A stretch of 64,000 nucleotides of DNA from Sclerurus mexicanus (lineage: Eukaryota > Chordata > Aves > Passeriformes > Furnariidae). This document shows positions 36,673 through 48,989 of the stretch, piece by piece. A program made the translations under genes and the position numbers. Positions within the stretch are counted from its first letter, which is position 1, and each line of letters starts with the position of its first letter. Location: positions 1 to 64,000 of the forward strand of contig VWZF01002524.1 of the NCBI GenBank assembly GCA_013396755.1, read 5' to 3'. Under the pieces are notes generated by a model. It was not told the DNA's origin. It did no database searches and was given only the letters and a program-made list of their open reading frames with translations.

Positions 36673-38639
36673 GCATGTGAGAGAGCAACAGTGAATGCAA
36701 GAGCTGCTTGGTGGCCTGCAGTCAGTGCATCCTGCTCTTTTCCAGGTTATCACTCAAGAATGACTTGGAAATGAGGACTCTGTCAGAACACCATGAAATT
36801 ACCTTTCCCACAAGCGTAAGCAAAGGTATTAACATGCTACATGTTTCTGGATAGATCTGATCTTTCATCTGACAATGACGCAAAAGGGAAATATCTTTAG
36901 TTTTTCCTGGTTTAGTTCAAAATTTTGAAAGGTCTTAAAACTGGCAATAAGGCACTGTAGAAAACACAGCATGTGGAGCTAAGTCTGCAAAATGAAGCAT
37001 TCTGGTTTGCCACGCCAGAGTTAAAGTTAGCAGCACAGTGTGGTTTGTCCCTTTGTGGTTAGTCATGATGAGACAGTCTTTGCTCAGACTATCATATATG
37101 GGTTTTTTCTACTCTTTCCTCCTCCTCACTCTCACTCCCACAATAGATTGAACTTAACTGAGCGAGCTACCAGAGATACTGTCTTTTAACCTTGCTTGGT
37201 GTTTGACCAGCCTGTCTGCTCCTGTACTGAGAGAAAACATGGACTACTTGGGGGCCCAGAACACACCAGCAGGCTCTGTTCATCCTGACCGCCTTCCAAC
37301 CGTTTTGGGATAATACCCATCTGTGGTTCCCCCTCAGTCTGTCCTGTGCTCACCACACTCAGCTGCTCAGGGGATGGGGTTTTCCAGGGTAAGCATCTTG
37401 TGGAAGCTGGACCTGTTGGCTGTGTTCTCAGGAGAGCTGGTGCCAAGGGTTCCCGCTGGTACACAGTGGTGTCAGCTGGTGGTCTGCAAGTGCTTCAGGG
37501 ATGGAAACGACCTGACAGCAGGCTTGGAGGGGCTTTACCAGAGCAGCAGGAAGCAGCTGTTGGTCCCAGTCCATCTCCAGCACTTGTCAGGCTCTTGTAG
37601 CTTCCTCAGCTTTGCAGGGCAACAACTCACCTCACCTGGTGTCTGACTTTCTTTCTTCCTCCATGAGCCAGGTAAATTTTGACTTAACACTGTGAATTAT
37701 GGTGGTGATTGTTTCTGTTGCAGACAGCTGTGGAGTGGAATGGGAACAGATGTCCCTCACCCACCCCCTTGGTGGCCAAAGGCCTGTGTGGGCAGAAGGT
37801 CCCTTTGCAGCAGGTTGAGCCAACCTACATGGCCAGCTAAACCCCACAGCACACCTGGCTTGGGCTGGGGACTCAGCCTGGCATGGACAGCACTGCCAGC
37901 CATGCTTGGAGGGGCAACCTCTTAAGCGCAGCACAAGGGGTGTCTTAGAGACTGATCAGCTTTGGGCACAGACTCTCAGGGGCAGGAGAAGGCATCTTTC
38001 AAGAAATGGTTCCATGACCTTATGCCAACATGCATGTGCACAGGAGCTCATCAGAGATGCAGCCACAGGGAGTGAGAGAGGACAGCCGCTGAAGCAGACA
38101 CCTGCAGTGTGCACCAGCAGCAGCCAAACCAGCAACTGAGGGAACATGCTGTGATCAGAGAAGTCTGCAAGCAGCAATGCTGGGCAATGCTGTTTTCCCT
38201 GCTTATATCAGCTATGTAAAATGTGGGGTGGTTTTTTTTTTGGTGGTTTTTTTTTCCCCCAAGAAATCATATGTAGCTATAAACAAGGTTTTAAAAAAGA
38301 TTAGTCTTGCTTCAGTCACACCTTAAGAAAAGTCTGTGATCAGCAAAGAAAACTGCAATGTTCACGCCCTATGGAAAATAGTGATGTGTGCTGAAGAACT
38401 GATGCACTGAAGAAGAAATAATATAAATGATGACTAAGCTGTGTGCTTTTAGCAGGGCGAAAAGCTGCATTTCACATTTAGCTATGCAGAGTCTAGTATC
38501 TGCCTCTCTGAGAACAACACGGAAGAAATAAAAGCTAAATTGACAAAGCTGACCTTCACCACGAAGTAACACATCTCCATGGTCACTTCCTTAGCAGGGC
38601 CTGCTCAGGTCTTGTTGAAGACAACAACATATGGGGACA
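36673..38639. other. Intergenic DNA, no gene recognised
   Basis: Several moderate open frames at 37,323-38,139 on both strands reflect local GC richness. None shows a domain or splice pattern that I recognise. Confidence 0.5.
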
Positions 38640-38931
38640 AACTTTTTAGCTGTGCCTGTTGCAATAGGAAAGGCGTAATGGTTTTAAACTGAAAAGAGGC
38701 TCCATTTAGATTAGATATAGGAATGAAATTTTTTACAGTGAGGGTGGCGAGGCACTGGAACGGGTTGTCCAGAGAGGTGGTAGATGCCCCATTCCTGGAA
38801 ACATTCAAGGCCAGACTGAATGGGGCCCTGAGTGACCTGACCTAGTGGAAGGTGTCTGTGGCAGGGGGGAGGTTGAAATGAGATGAGCTTTAAGGTCTCT
38901 TACAATCCAATCCATTTTGTGATTCCATGAC
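38640..38931 (+). mobile_element. CR1 LINE fragment
   Basis: The + strand 3' untranslated region of CR1 includes GAGGGTGGCGAGGCACTGGA and GGTTGTCCAGAGAGGTGG. It ends ...CATTTTGTGATTCCATGA near 38,931. Confidence 0.93.
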
Positions 38932-40954
38932 ACTGAATCATGTGCCCCCACTGTCATTGCTGGAACTGTTTTAAAGCACTTTGGCCAGATAGAACAATGA
39001 ATATATTTGTGATTCAGATTCACAGACAGGTGTTTTATTTACACATAAATGTTAACCATTACTGAGTATAAATTATCTGTCTTTAAAAGAATATTTTTGT
39101 CTCATGACTTTTCCTGTGTCAAAAAACTCATCTGTTAAGTGACATGCAGAACAAAACCAGAGCTAGCAGAGATTACATTAACCATGATGCAGCACTAACT
39201 AAAATGATTACATTAAACTTTAGGCACTTAATTTTGATCCATGCAATTAGTTAACAGATTTGTTGTGGTTGAATAGGATGGTGCAGGAGTAAGGGAAAGG
39301 ATGAAAGCATCTGGCTACTACTTTTATTTTTCTGGCACTGCAGGACACTGTCACATTACTGGCAGCAATAGCTGATCTTCTCTTCCAGTTGGATCCCTAT
39401 CTTTCTTTGACTCATATGCCAAAACTTGAATTCCTCTTTAAGTGCTGTGTTATTTTAACAGTATAAAAACAAGTGCAAGCCAAGGACCCTGGCCATTTGT
39501 CATGCTGAAAGAAAACAATGGCAATTGTTCAGGAGCAACAGGGAGAGCTTTTCTCTGTGGCCCAGACGAAGGCATTCTGCCAGCTCTGCTGTGGGTCACT
39601 CTGACCCAGCAGAAAAACACTGCCTTGGTACGGGCTGTTCTTCACCCCCAGCCCCATCCCTGGTGAGCCCAAGGGCAGGCGGTGGGTGCTGTGAGAGCAC
39701 AAGGACAAGGCCACTGTCAGCCCTGCTCTGATGGGAGCAGAGGCTGGAGGGAGCCAATTACACGCCTGCTGCTCACAAACCCAGCTCTTGGGGTCCAGAT
39801 GGAGCTATCTCAAACCACAGAAATAACAGATAATTTGGAGGGGGAGGGTGGAGCTGGAAAAGACCAGACTTCCTCCCACTCATCCTTGTCTCCCTCATGT
39901 CCGGATGAAATGTTAGAGGTAGCTGATGCTGACAGAGGCTCTCTGAAGGCCAGCCTATGTCTCCTGGGGCCATGTCTCTTCCAAGGGCATGATGACCTGT
40001 TAGTTACTGCTGTGAGAAATCTCATCTTTTTTAAAAAAGCTAAGCCAAATTAAAGAAAGGGCCATGCCTTTTCCTTCCTGTTCTTTTGGCTGTCAATATA
40101 AAGCACCAATACTACAATGCCTTCAAAAATTAACCTACTTCCCTTCTCAAGAGTTGATTATGAAGAGAAAATACAGTTTTTGAGAAAGCAGCTTGGATGG
40201 AACCACTGTAAAGGAAAACTTCATAAGTGCATACTTAATAAAAAAGTAAGTGTTCATTTGCTGCTGGGGAAAAAAAAATACAGTAGGATTTCAGGCTAAT
40301 GGAGACAAACTTGACCTGCATGCTTGTTAAGGGTATAGGTGAGTGCAGCTTTCCCATGATTGGATTCAGCACTTTTTAAAGCTTTCTCCTCTCCTCTCCT
40401 CTCCTCTCCTCTCCNCTCAAACACTTGTAATTCTACAAAAGGATGTTTTTCAAAGGGAGAAAGAATTTCTACAATTTGTTTTTTTGGGAAGGGAGGGAGA
40501 AAAAAAGGAGAAATTGCAGCAGTCAATAGCAAACAGGGTTATCACTTGACTGCTGGTGTGCTCCTGAGAAAGAATCACCTTAGGAGTGTCCTGCTGTGCC
40601 AGAGCAAGGGCCTGCTTAGCCCAGCACTGTGGTTTCAGCACTGTGACTCCAGCAGCAGCAAGAGGAGAGGCTGTTGGGCGAGTTCAACCAGCTTGGCTTC
40701 CCACAGCCATTCCTTCCCCTCCCACCTGCCCAGCATCCTCAGCTGTCCGCTCCCCTCCCACCTGCGCAGCATCCACAGCTGCAGCACTCACAGAGCTGCC
40801 AGCACAGCCCCGCTCGGTGCATTTTGCTGCGTGTTGTGGGCAGAAATTAATTAGCTAAAGGTTGTTCCAAGTTGTCTTACGTTTGGGTGCTGGAGCTTTT
40901 GGATGAAGAACACAGACCAGCATGCTGTGAGTGGCAGCTACAGCAGTGTTATTG
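38932..40954. other. Intergenic DNA, no gene recognised
   Basis: No gene was recognised. The stretch includes a CTCCT microsatellite with an N, listed separately. Open frames near 39,682-40,053 and 40,360-40,858 have no family motif. Confidence 0.5.
40384..40418. repeat. (CTCCT)n microsatellite with embedded N
   Basis: The pentamer CTCCT/TCTCC repeats about six times, is interrupted by N at 40415, and then ends in CTCAAACA. The N probably marks an unresolved or collapsed repeat length. Confidence 0.9.
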
Positions 40955-41373
40955 TAGAATCATTGAATGGCCTGGGTTGGAAGGAACCTCAAAGACCATC
41001 TTATTCCAACCCCCCCACCACTGACAGGGACACCTTTCACTAGACCAGATTGCTTAAAGCCCCATCCATCCTGGCCTTGAGCACTTACAGGGGTGGGACA
41101 TCCACAGCTTCTCTGGGAAACCTGTTCCAGTGCCTCACCACCCTCCCAGGGAAGAATTTTTTCGTAATCTACACCTACTCTCAGTTTGAAGCCATTCCCC
41201 ATTCTCCTGTCACTCCATGCCCTTGTAAATAGTGTCTCTCCATCTTTCCTATAGACTCCTTTCAGGTACTGGAAGGCCACAATCAGGTCACAGCAAAGCC
41301 TTCTCTTCCCCAGGCTGAATAATTCTAATTCAGCCTTTCCTCATAGAAGAGGTGCTCCATCCCTCTAATCACC
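40955..41373 (-). mobile_element. CR1 LINE, left part split by an LTR
   Basis: It begins GTAGAATCATTGAATGGCCT, then GGGTTGGAAGGAACC. It runs through the 3' untranslated region and the ORF2 end (minus frame 40,960-41,280 starts MAFQYLKGVYRKDGETLFTR). CR1 continuity stops at CTCTAATCACC (41,373), where an LTR begins. It resumes at 41,787. Confidence 0.95.
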
Positions 41374-41786
41374 TGTAGTAGTGGACCTAATGGAAGAAGT
41401 CATGCCAGAAAAGGGTTTGTGAAGAAAATGTAGAAGCTAGCCAAGGTGCCTTAAAAACTGAAGTTTTTACTGTATTGTAAAATGGATTCCCTGTCTTTTT
41501 TCCCTGAATCACCTTTCTTCTTCCCAAAACCCTTTGAGAGAATTCTTATCTCCCTACCTTAGTATGCAGGAATTCTTTCTTGCAGTGCTATGTGAAGTCC
41601 CCTTTTTGGCCCTTAGTTAACCCTTTCCCCAATGGTTGTTAAACCCATAAATACCCCTGACCATGTGAATAAACGCTCTCTCTCTGCATCCTCTCTGGTG
41701 GTCTCTGTGTGGCTCTCTCACGGGGCATCTCGGGGACCACATGGACAGGGGAGGCGAAGGGGGAGCATCTCCCTACAGCTGCCGCA
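41374..41786 (+). mobile_element. Solo LTR nested inside CR1
   Basis: A 413-bp insert starts TGTAGTAG and ends TGCCGCA, so it has TG...CA termini. It is flanked on both sides by ATCACC (41,368-41,373 and 41,787-41,792), a 6-bp target duplication of the interrupted CR1 sequence (CTAATCACCTTTGTGG). It has a TATA-like ATAAATA at 41,648-41,654 and AATAAA at 41,668-41,673, followed by a CT-rich tail. Six-bp duplications fit an alpha/beta-type (ERVK-like) retrovirus. No internal retroviral sequence is present, so it is a solo LTR produced by LTR-LTR recombination. Confidence 0.9.
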
Positions 41787-41945
41787 ATCACCTTTGTGGC
41801 TTCCTCTGGACTAGCTCAAACAGGTCCATGTCCTTCCTGTGCTGGCACCCCAGAGCTGGAGGCAGCACTGCAGGTGGGGTCTCACCAGAGCAGAGCAGAG
41901 GGGCAGAATCCCCTCCCTGCCCTGCTGCCCACACTGCTCTGGATA
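41787..41945 (-). mobile_element. CR1 LINE, right part of the split copy
   Basis: It resumes the CR1 at ATCACCTTTGTGGCTTCCTC and continues through CAGAGCTGGAGGCAGCACTG. It closely matches the corresponding part of the copy at 26,770-26,940, which shows that the LTR interrupted one CR1. Confidence 0.93.
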
Positions 41946-44900
41946 CAGTTATGGAGTGTGCTGTTGCTTATCCAACCCTTTGAAGCCTCTTTGAGCATAC
42001 TGAGGGAGCAGAAATATTGCATGTTCCAAAGCTATTTGCAAATTCACCCCTTCACCTATCTCCACATTGAAAGACCAGCTATCCTTAAATACAGTCACCT
42101 GTACAGAGGCCACCTTCAAAAGTAACTACACAAAGAACTTAAAGTGACAGCACTTCAAACAAACCTCTAGATAGGAGCAAAACTGATTTTCAAAAGTGTA
42201 CCCTACATAAACATCTACTCAGGATCCCCTTTTAAACCTGTTTTGGGAGAGATGTCCATTGTTGTTTGTTACTATGCACAGCTCTAAACAGAATAATTTG
42301 CACTGTATGATCTTTTCGCTTTGAAGTCTGACTGCCTTGGATTTTGAATTCTAATTACTTTACCTACTGGAAGCCACAAAACTGCTAACTCTCCTCCTCC
42401 AATCCCCTTAAACTGATTTCCCACAGGTTTTTCTCTTCAGCAGATTAGCAAAAACCATTGAAAAGGTGAAACCTGTGAAACTGTTTTTTGATAATTTCAT
42501 CTTTCTGTAGGTGGATTAAAGAAGCTCTATCATTTAAAGCTGGCATTTAGCTCCAGAGTACTTTCTGCTATATCAGGAAGAAAAAGTATTTTAAAGTGGA
42601 ATTACTGGAACTGTTCTGCTCAGGACCCTGTACCAAACTGGTGTTATTAAATGAAAAAGAAGTTAGGCTACTCTTGCTTAAGAAATCCAGTCTTTAGTCA
42701 TGTTTCTTCACTCAGAGGTTATAATAATCCATACTTTGTCACACCCACTGTTATACATATATGCTATATACAGAGGTATTGTGTATCCTTAACAGAAGTC
42801 AATGAAGGCTGCTATGCGCTTGAGTGACCACAGAACCAACACACTGACTTGTGTGTATTCAAAATACATGGAAAAGTACAATAAGTGTTCAAATAAAAAG
42901 CAGAACAAATTCTTACCCAAGTTCTCAGTATAGATAAATATGAATGTGTTTCATCAATTTTATGAACATAACCACATAGATGCACCACACAACTGAGGCT
43001 GCAAGGGCTATCTCTGTTCAGTATTTCCACTTAGTCTGTCAGCACTGCAATCTACTTTTGAAATGTAAATAAAGATGAAGATCCTGAAGCTTTTGCAATG
43101 AAGGTTCACATACGAGTTGCTCCAGGACCAGTCTTGGGAGCCCTTCTATTACTGCTGAGGATTTTGCTCTGAGGCATTTTGATATAGAGTCAATATAGTG
43201 CCTCAGGAAACAGGCTAGTTGCATTACTTACTTTGTTGTTGTGAGTAAACCTAGATGCTGCAATGAGGTTTTTTTTAATGCTAGCCTAATACACAGACTA
43301 CACTTTAAAGAACAGGAAAAGGCACTATTTGGTCATATCAGATTTTAGACCTGCTGAAAATTACGATTATACAAAAGGATTCCAAAGACTACCGGTGGGT
43401 TTATATCAGATTTACTAACCACTCTTCTGGTTAACCTTATTTCTCGTGTGAAACGTCAATAATTTTAAGAAGAAAAGCTTGCAGCTAAATGTACATGCTG
43501 GTGAGCTGGTGTTTCTCTGCCATTACATGCAGTTGGTCAAGTGCCCCTGTCCACGTTTAACAGTGACACCGCTGCTGCTCTGAGGTGAAACACCACCAGT
43601 TCGTGTGATGCCCCCCTCTGATGGTGTGATGACCTATAGACCCAATGCTTTCTGAAAGGATGACATTGTGGGGTTGTCCCAGTAACCCAGCAGGAGCTGC
43701 TCTGCTGCCACCTCAACCCACAGCAGGGAATCAATCGGAAACCAGCATGGTGACCTCGGCTTGTGGGGACACCATGGAGATGTGTTACCAGCACTGGAGC
43801 ATCTCAAAGCATCAAGACAATTGCTGTGGTGGGGGAGTGAAGCCTTTTTTTAGCCTTGTGACTTCTCCTTACTCCTAAACACCTGGCAAAGCTTTCCTTG
43901 TGGTCAGGGCACTCCCAAACACACCCCCCCACTGCTCTCCCTCTGCCTATGTTTTGGTGTGACCCTGTTCTGCAGATGTTCTTTCCTCATAAGTGGAACA
44001 CCTGTAGAGGGGTTCATAAGATCTCCTTGAGCCACATCATCTTCTAAAGGTTTTGAGATTTTATTTTAGCTTTCCATCAAATGAAAAATTTAAGTTTGGG
44101 CAAAATTAGCAAATTCCTGAGTTACGGAGGTAGATGGAGAGAACAGGACAAAGGCACACAGAACTGTGTAAGCCTTCCCCTTGCTAGGCTTTAGGTGATT
44201 GTTAAGAATCATGCACATTTCTTAGCAGTGTTAAGTAATATTTTCCTCAAAATAACATATTTTGAACATTTTTTTTAGTATGCAGGTAGGCCCTTTTTCT
44301 GCCAGCTATGGCCTTCCCATCCAATTTCTTCCCAATTTCCCACCTTTCATGTCCACACAATACTCACAAATCCTTGAGCTACCAATAAATTGCTGTGTCA
44401 ACAATCCTACTTCAGCCTGCAATTTTACCTCTCCTCTTTCTCAGGGTGCTGTCATCCATGGCAGCACCTTTTCTGCCACCCAAGTGGGGGATAAACACCT
44501 GTGCCTGAAACCCAAGGAAGGCAGAGAGGTGAGTGGGGAAGGTACTGGTTACAAAGTGTCAAGCTGAGTGACAGAGGGGAAGAGAGCAAATTTTCAGCTA
44601 CTAGAAGTATTGAGAAATGAACTATGATTTTTTTTGTTAATGCCAACAGAAGAGCGATGGCATTTCTCAAGCTATTCCCAGTGACTCAGGGGTGGAGATG
44701 ACAGCAAGCAGAGGAGGCTGCTCATGAAGGACTGGGAGGTGCCTGACTTGGCTACCTGAGGAAGGGCCAATGGAAAAGGATTAACTACATAACTAGACCT
44801 TCAATGGGCAAAATAGTTTGTTCTCAGAAACTGAGGAAAACAGTCCTTTAAATGAACATGAAGCAGATGGCAGATAAACAAGTGATTGCAAGACATTCCT

Positions 44901-45757
44901 GCAGTTTTAAGGACTTTATGGCAAAGGGAACTGTATGGGATACAAACCAAATGGAGGCGAAAAACTCAATAAAGTTTTGTTTTTCATTTCACCACAGGAT
45001 CCACCTCTGACTTGTGTTATTATTACACTACCAGACAATAGTAATTTAGTAGCATCTTTGTTTCTTCCACTCTACTCCAGAATTTAATATACTTTGAGAG
45101 ATATGGCCACCGGCATTCCTATTTCCCCTGATTCCAGTACATTGTCTTAACATACTATCCTTATAATTTTTTCAAAACTTGAAGCCAAGAGATGCTAACA
45201 CATTTAATCATTGTGAAATAAAAGTGAACAGAGGGCTCCTTCACATATCACAATAAAAAAGGACTTTTTCAAAAAACAGACTTTACTTGCAGACATTGTG
45301 AATTTAAACCCTGACTTTCTTTAGCTGGAAGGATCATGATTTCGAGATGTTCTAGAACCACAGCTATTGTGTGGAAGTTTTCTTAACATAAAACCCAACC
45401 AACTTAAAAAGCCTCAATGCTATTTCTACAGACAAAGCTTCCTTAATGTTGTTTCAGTTATACATCACCAATTTTATATCCATTAAAAACCAGAAACATT
45501 TTATTAATTCTTAGAACCAAAAGTCCTGGGGAAAAATTAATAAAATAAGCAATCTGCTAATCTGAAAAAAGAGAGTAACAGATTGCTTTATTACATTTCC
45601 CTCAAGATTAAATCCAGTATTTGAATATGTATAAGTCAATCTAAATGTCATAACTGCAAAACAAATTTAACTGCCTATGCAATCTATTATATGTTTGGCA
45701 CATGTAATTAGCATTTCCCATTTTGACAGAAACATCTCCATTATCTAGACAGTGTTA
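41946..45757. other. Intergenic DNA, no gene recognised
   Basis: No coding exon was recognised. The 44,262-44,567 open frame (101 codons) has no motif that I know. AATAAA within GAAAAACTCAATAAAGTTTT near 44,968 looks like a polyadenylation or LTR-type signal without a visible gene. Confidence 0.5.
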
Positions 45758-45935
45758 TCATAGAATCATGGAAAAAATTGTGTTAGAAGGGACCTCAAAG
45801 ACCATCTAGTTCCAACCCTCCTGCCATCGACACAGTCACCTTTCACTAGACCAGGTTGCTCAGAGCCCCATCCCACTTGGCCTTGAACACTTCCAGTGTC
45901 CACTTCTCACCACCCTCACTGTCTAAATTTACTGT
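45758..45935 (-). mobile_element. CR1 LINE fragment with internal deletion
   Basis: It starts TATCATAGAATCATGG, then AGAAGGGACCTCAAAGACCA. After CTTGAACACTTCCAG the usual ~40 bp are missing, and the copy resumes near CTCACCACCCTCACTG. Confidence 0.9.
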
Positions 45936-46694
45936 CTTATGTGGCAGAAGTATTTGTAATTGTAATAAGAATAATAAAAATCAACCAGCCAAACAGAAAA
46001 ATCAATTCTTTTCCAAGGGTTTGATTAATGAAAAAGCAACAAGAAGCCCCAAGCCCCCTTCCCACTTTCTGGACATCCGTTGTTGGCATGGAAACAGGCA
46101 TTAAATCTGTGGGGCTGCTAACAGAATACACCTGCCCAACATGAGATCCCAAATTAGTAAACAGGGAGAGCAATGTTTTTCTAATGCAGTTATCAAGTTG
46201 TGCCTAAAAAAGGAAGATTCTGCATGAAAATAATAGATTAAGCTCTTAAATGGATCTGTGATATGCTCTATCACACAAATCTCATTTTGGCCAAGATGCC
46301 TCCTTGTGAATTTAATTAGTGCCTAATACAGTCGTAGATGCAGCTGTGTTCTCACTGCTGGGGTCTCCAGGCACTGCAATAAAAATAAAGTAGCAAAACG
46401 TTTCAGGACTCAGTTTCAGTGACTGTTTTAATTTGCAATACGTTCCTTTGTTAAAAAGAATTTAGTTTCTACCATTTAGCACTATCAATTGCAAAGAATC
46501 CCAAAATAAACAACCCTCAAACTACAGCAATTCTACAAGTTTTCAGAGAGCATTTATTAAGATCCTTTTGTTAAGTGTGTGCCACTTTCTGGCCAGTTCT
46601 CGTTACCATTTTAAATAAGCAATACCTTATAATGCAAATGTAAACTGGTGTGCTTTAAGCTGTTAAACTCCCAAACTCGATTTTACTTCAATCT
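45936..46694. other. Intergenic DNA, no feature recognised
   Basis: AT-rich sequence between two minus-oriented CR1 copies. Nothing recognisable. Confidence 0.5.
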
Positions 46695-47157
46695 TAGAAT
46701 CATAGAATCATTGAATGGTTTGGGTTGGAAAGGACCTTAAAGATCACCTGGTTCCAACTCCCTGTCATGGGCAGGGACACCTTTCACTAGATCAGGTTGG
46801 TCAGAGCTGTATTCTGACCTGGAACACTTCCAGGGATGGGGCATTCACAGCTCTGGGAAACCTGTTCCAGTGCTTTATCACCCTCACAAGGAATAATTTC
46901 TTCTGTGTATCTAATTTAAACCTACTTTCAGTTTGAAGCCATTGCCCCTTGTCCTGTCACTATAGGTCTCTGTAAATAGTATCTCTCCATCTTTCCTGCA
47001 GGCTCCCTTCAGGTACTGGAAGGCCACAATCAGGTCACCGCAAAGCCTTCTCTTCTCCAGGCTGAACAATCCCAATTCTCTCAGCCTTTCCTCATAGGAG
47101 ATGCTCCATCCCTCTAATCAATTTAGTGGCCTCTTCTGGACTCACTCCAACAGGTCA
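46695..47157 (-). mobile_element. CR1 LINE, 5'-truncated, ~460 bp
   Basis: AGAATCATAGAATCATTGAA, then TGGTTTGGGTTGGAAAGGACC, marks the 3' end at the left. It extends to CTCACTCCAACAGGTCAATT, where the copy is truncated at its 5' side. Confidence 0.95.
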
Positions 47158-47596
47158 ATTTGATAGGTGTTCATGGCCTCAAGTATCACTTTTGCACCTG
47201 CAAGTCTTCCCCCCTGTGCCTGTTCACCACTTACTCAAAATAAACACAACTCAGATCAGAAAAACCTAAGAACCAACACTTCTTATGCAGAAACCACTCA
47301 GATTTAACACAAGATCTACAAAACCAGCTCAAATTCAACTCAGTATTTACACCACACAGATTTCCCAGTGAAAAGTCAAGAAGGAATCCCGTGCATGTGA
47401 TGGTAGGCCATTTGCTTACAGCCATGTCTGTCCTCTTGGAAGCCTCTGCACTACAGAAACATGCAGCAGGAACTCCAGTTCAGAGCTGCCAGACAGCTGA
47501 GGTACATGCCAACCCTCACCAGTCTGATCAGACACTTAGGGAATCCAGATCCAGTCTCCCACAGAATGCACGATGGCCACTTTCACAGACAGCAGT
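47158..47596. other. Intergenic DNA, no feature recognised
   Basis: About 440 bp between two CR1 copies of different subfamily. Nothing recognisable. Confidence 0.5.
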
Positions 47597-48243
47597 AACA
47601 GAATCCCAGAATTGGTAAGGTTGGAAGGGACCACAGTGGGTCAGTCTGGTCCAGTCTCCCTGCTCAAGCAGGGTCATCCCAGAGCACATGGCACAGGATT
47701 GTGCCCACAGGGTTCTGGAATGTCTTCCAGGAGGGAGACTCCACAACCTCTCTGGGCAACCCCTTCCAGTCCTTGGTTACTGCACAGCGAAGAAATTCTT
47801 CCTCATGTTCACGTAGAACTTCTTGTTTATCAGTTTCTGCCTCTTGTCCTATTGCCCAGCACCACCGAGCAGAGCCTGGTCCATCCCCTGACACCATTCC
47901 TAATTGTATACCTTGATGAGGTCCCCTCTGTCGTCTCGTGGCTGAACAGGCCCAGCTCCCTCAGCCTTTCCTCATAAGAGAGATGCTTCAGTCCCATTAA
48001 TCATCTTTGTTGCCCTCCACTGGACCCTTTCCAGGAGCTCCATGTCTCTCTTGTCCCAGGGAGCCCAGAACTGGACACTGCACTTCAGATGTGCCTCACT
48101 AAGGCTGAGGGGCAGGATCAACCTCCCTGAGCTGCTGGCAATGCTCTTCCTGAAGCACCCCAGGATACCACTTGCCTTCTTGACCCTCAGAGTACACTGC
48201 TGGCTCTACATGTTGTCTACCAGCAACCCCAGGTCCTCCTCAA
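47597..48243 (-). mobile_element. CR1 LINE of a distinct subfamily, ~650 bp
   Basis: It starts CAGAATCCCAGAATTGGTAA, then GGTTGGAAGGGACCACAGTG. This is a different 3' end from the other copies (GTGGGTCAGTCTGGTCCAGT). It has CTCATAAGAGAGATGCTTCA and runs to AACCCCAGGTCCTCCTC. The minus frame 47,664-47,897 holds ORF2 C-terminal remnants. Confidence 0.93.
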
Positions 48244-48989
48244 TGGTACTTCTCTCACCTGACCCTTAAATTGGCACTGCATCAATAAAGTTTACAGACA
48301 GACTTGCACAGGAAGATAAACCCATGTTCTGACAACTAGAATTAGGGATTTGCTAGTTCACATTTGCCCACAGGTCCACTTGCATACACAAGCAATGATG
48401 CTACTGATTTCTTCCCCCCTCCTGAATCACAAAATACCCAGGTAAGTTCAAGACCCTACTCATGGATTTCTGGAGGGACTTTGGAACATCTAGAGAATAT
48501 GGGAAAAAACCCAAAAAACAAAGCCATAAAAACAACCTGTCCTATGTCACCCAGGTACCACAATGTGTAGGGCAATCCATAAACCTACTCTGAACTCCAG
48601 CTTCTCAGCTTGAGTTTAAAATCAAACCTACTCCTTTCTTCATGCTAGTCACTCCTTCAGCTCAGCTGTATGTTAGTCCCTCTTTTCACTTCACGAACTA
48701 AAAGCATAAAGATTGTAACTTTGTGTGTGTATGTGTGTGTGCATCTTCCACCTCTCTCCCCTCCCCCTGACTTTTTCAGTGCAACTCAGCAACATTCAGT
48801 TACTCAAATGCAGCTTTGCAGAATTTTTGGCAAAAACGGAGATTTCTTGTCATGATAGACTGATAGAACTTTAAAAAAGCAGAGGCTGTTCTGTTTTGGA
48901 ATGTATCATTACTACTTGCATTTCAAAATTAAAACACTTCATCACAGTCTGATTCAACTTTATAAAGAAATCATAAGGCAACGTAGTAT
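48244..48989. other. Spacer beyond the C21orf91 3' end
   Basis: Short (TG)n-type run at about 48,721-48,742. No gene was recognised. Confidence 0.5.
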
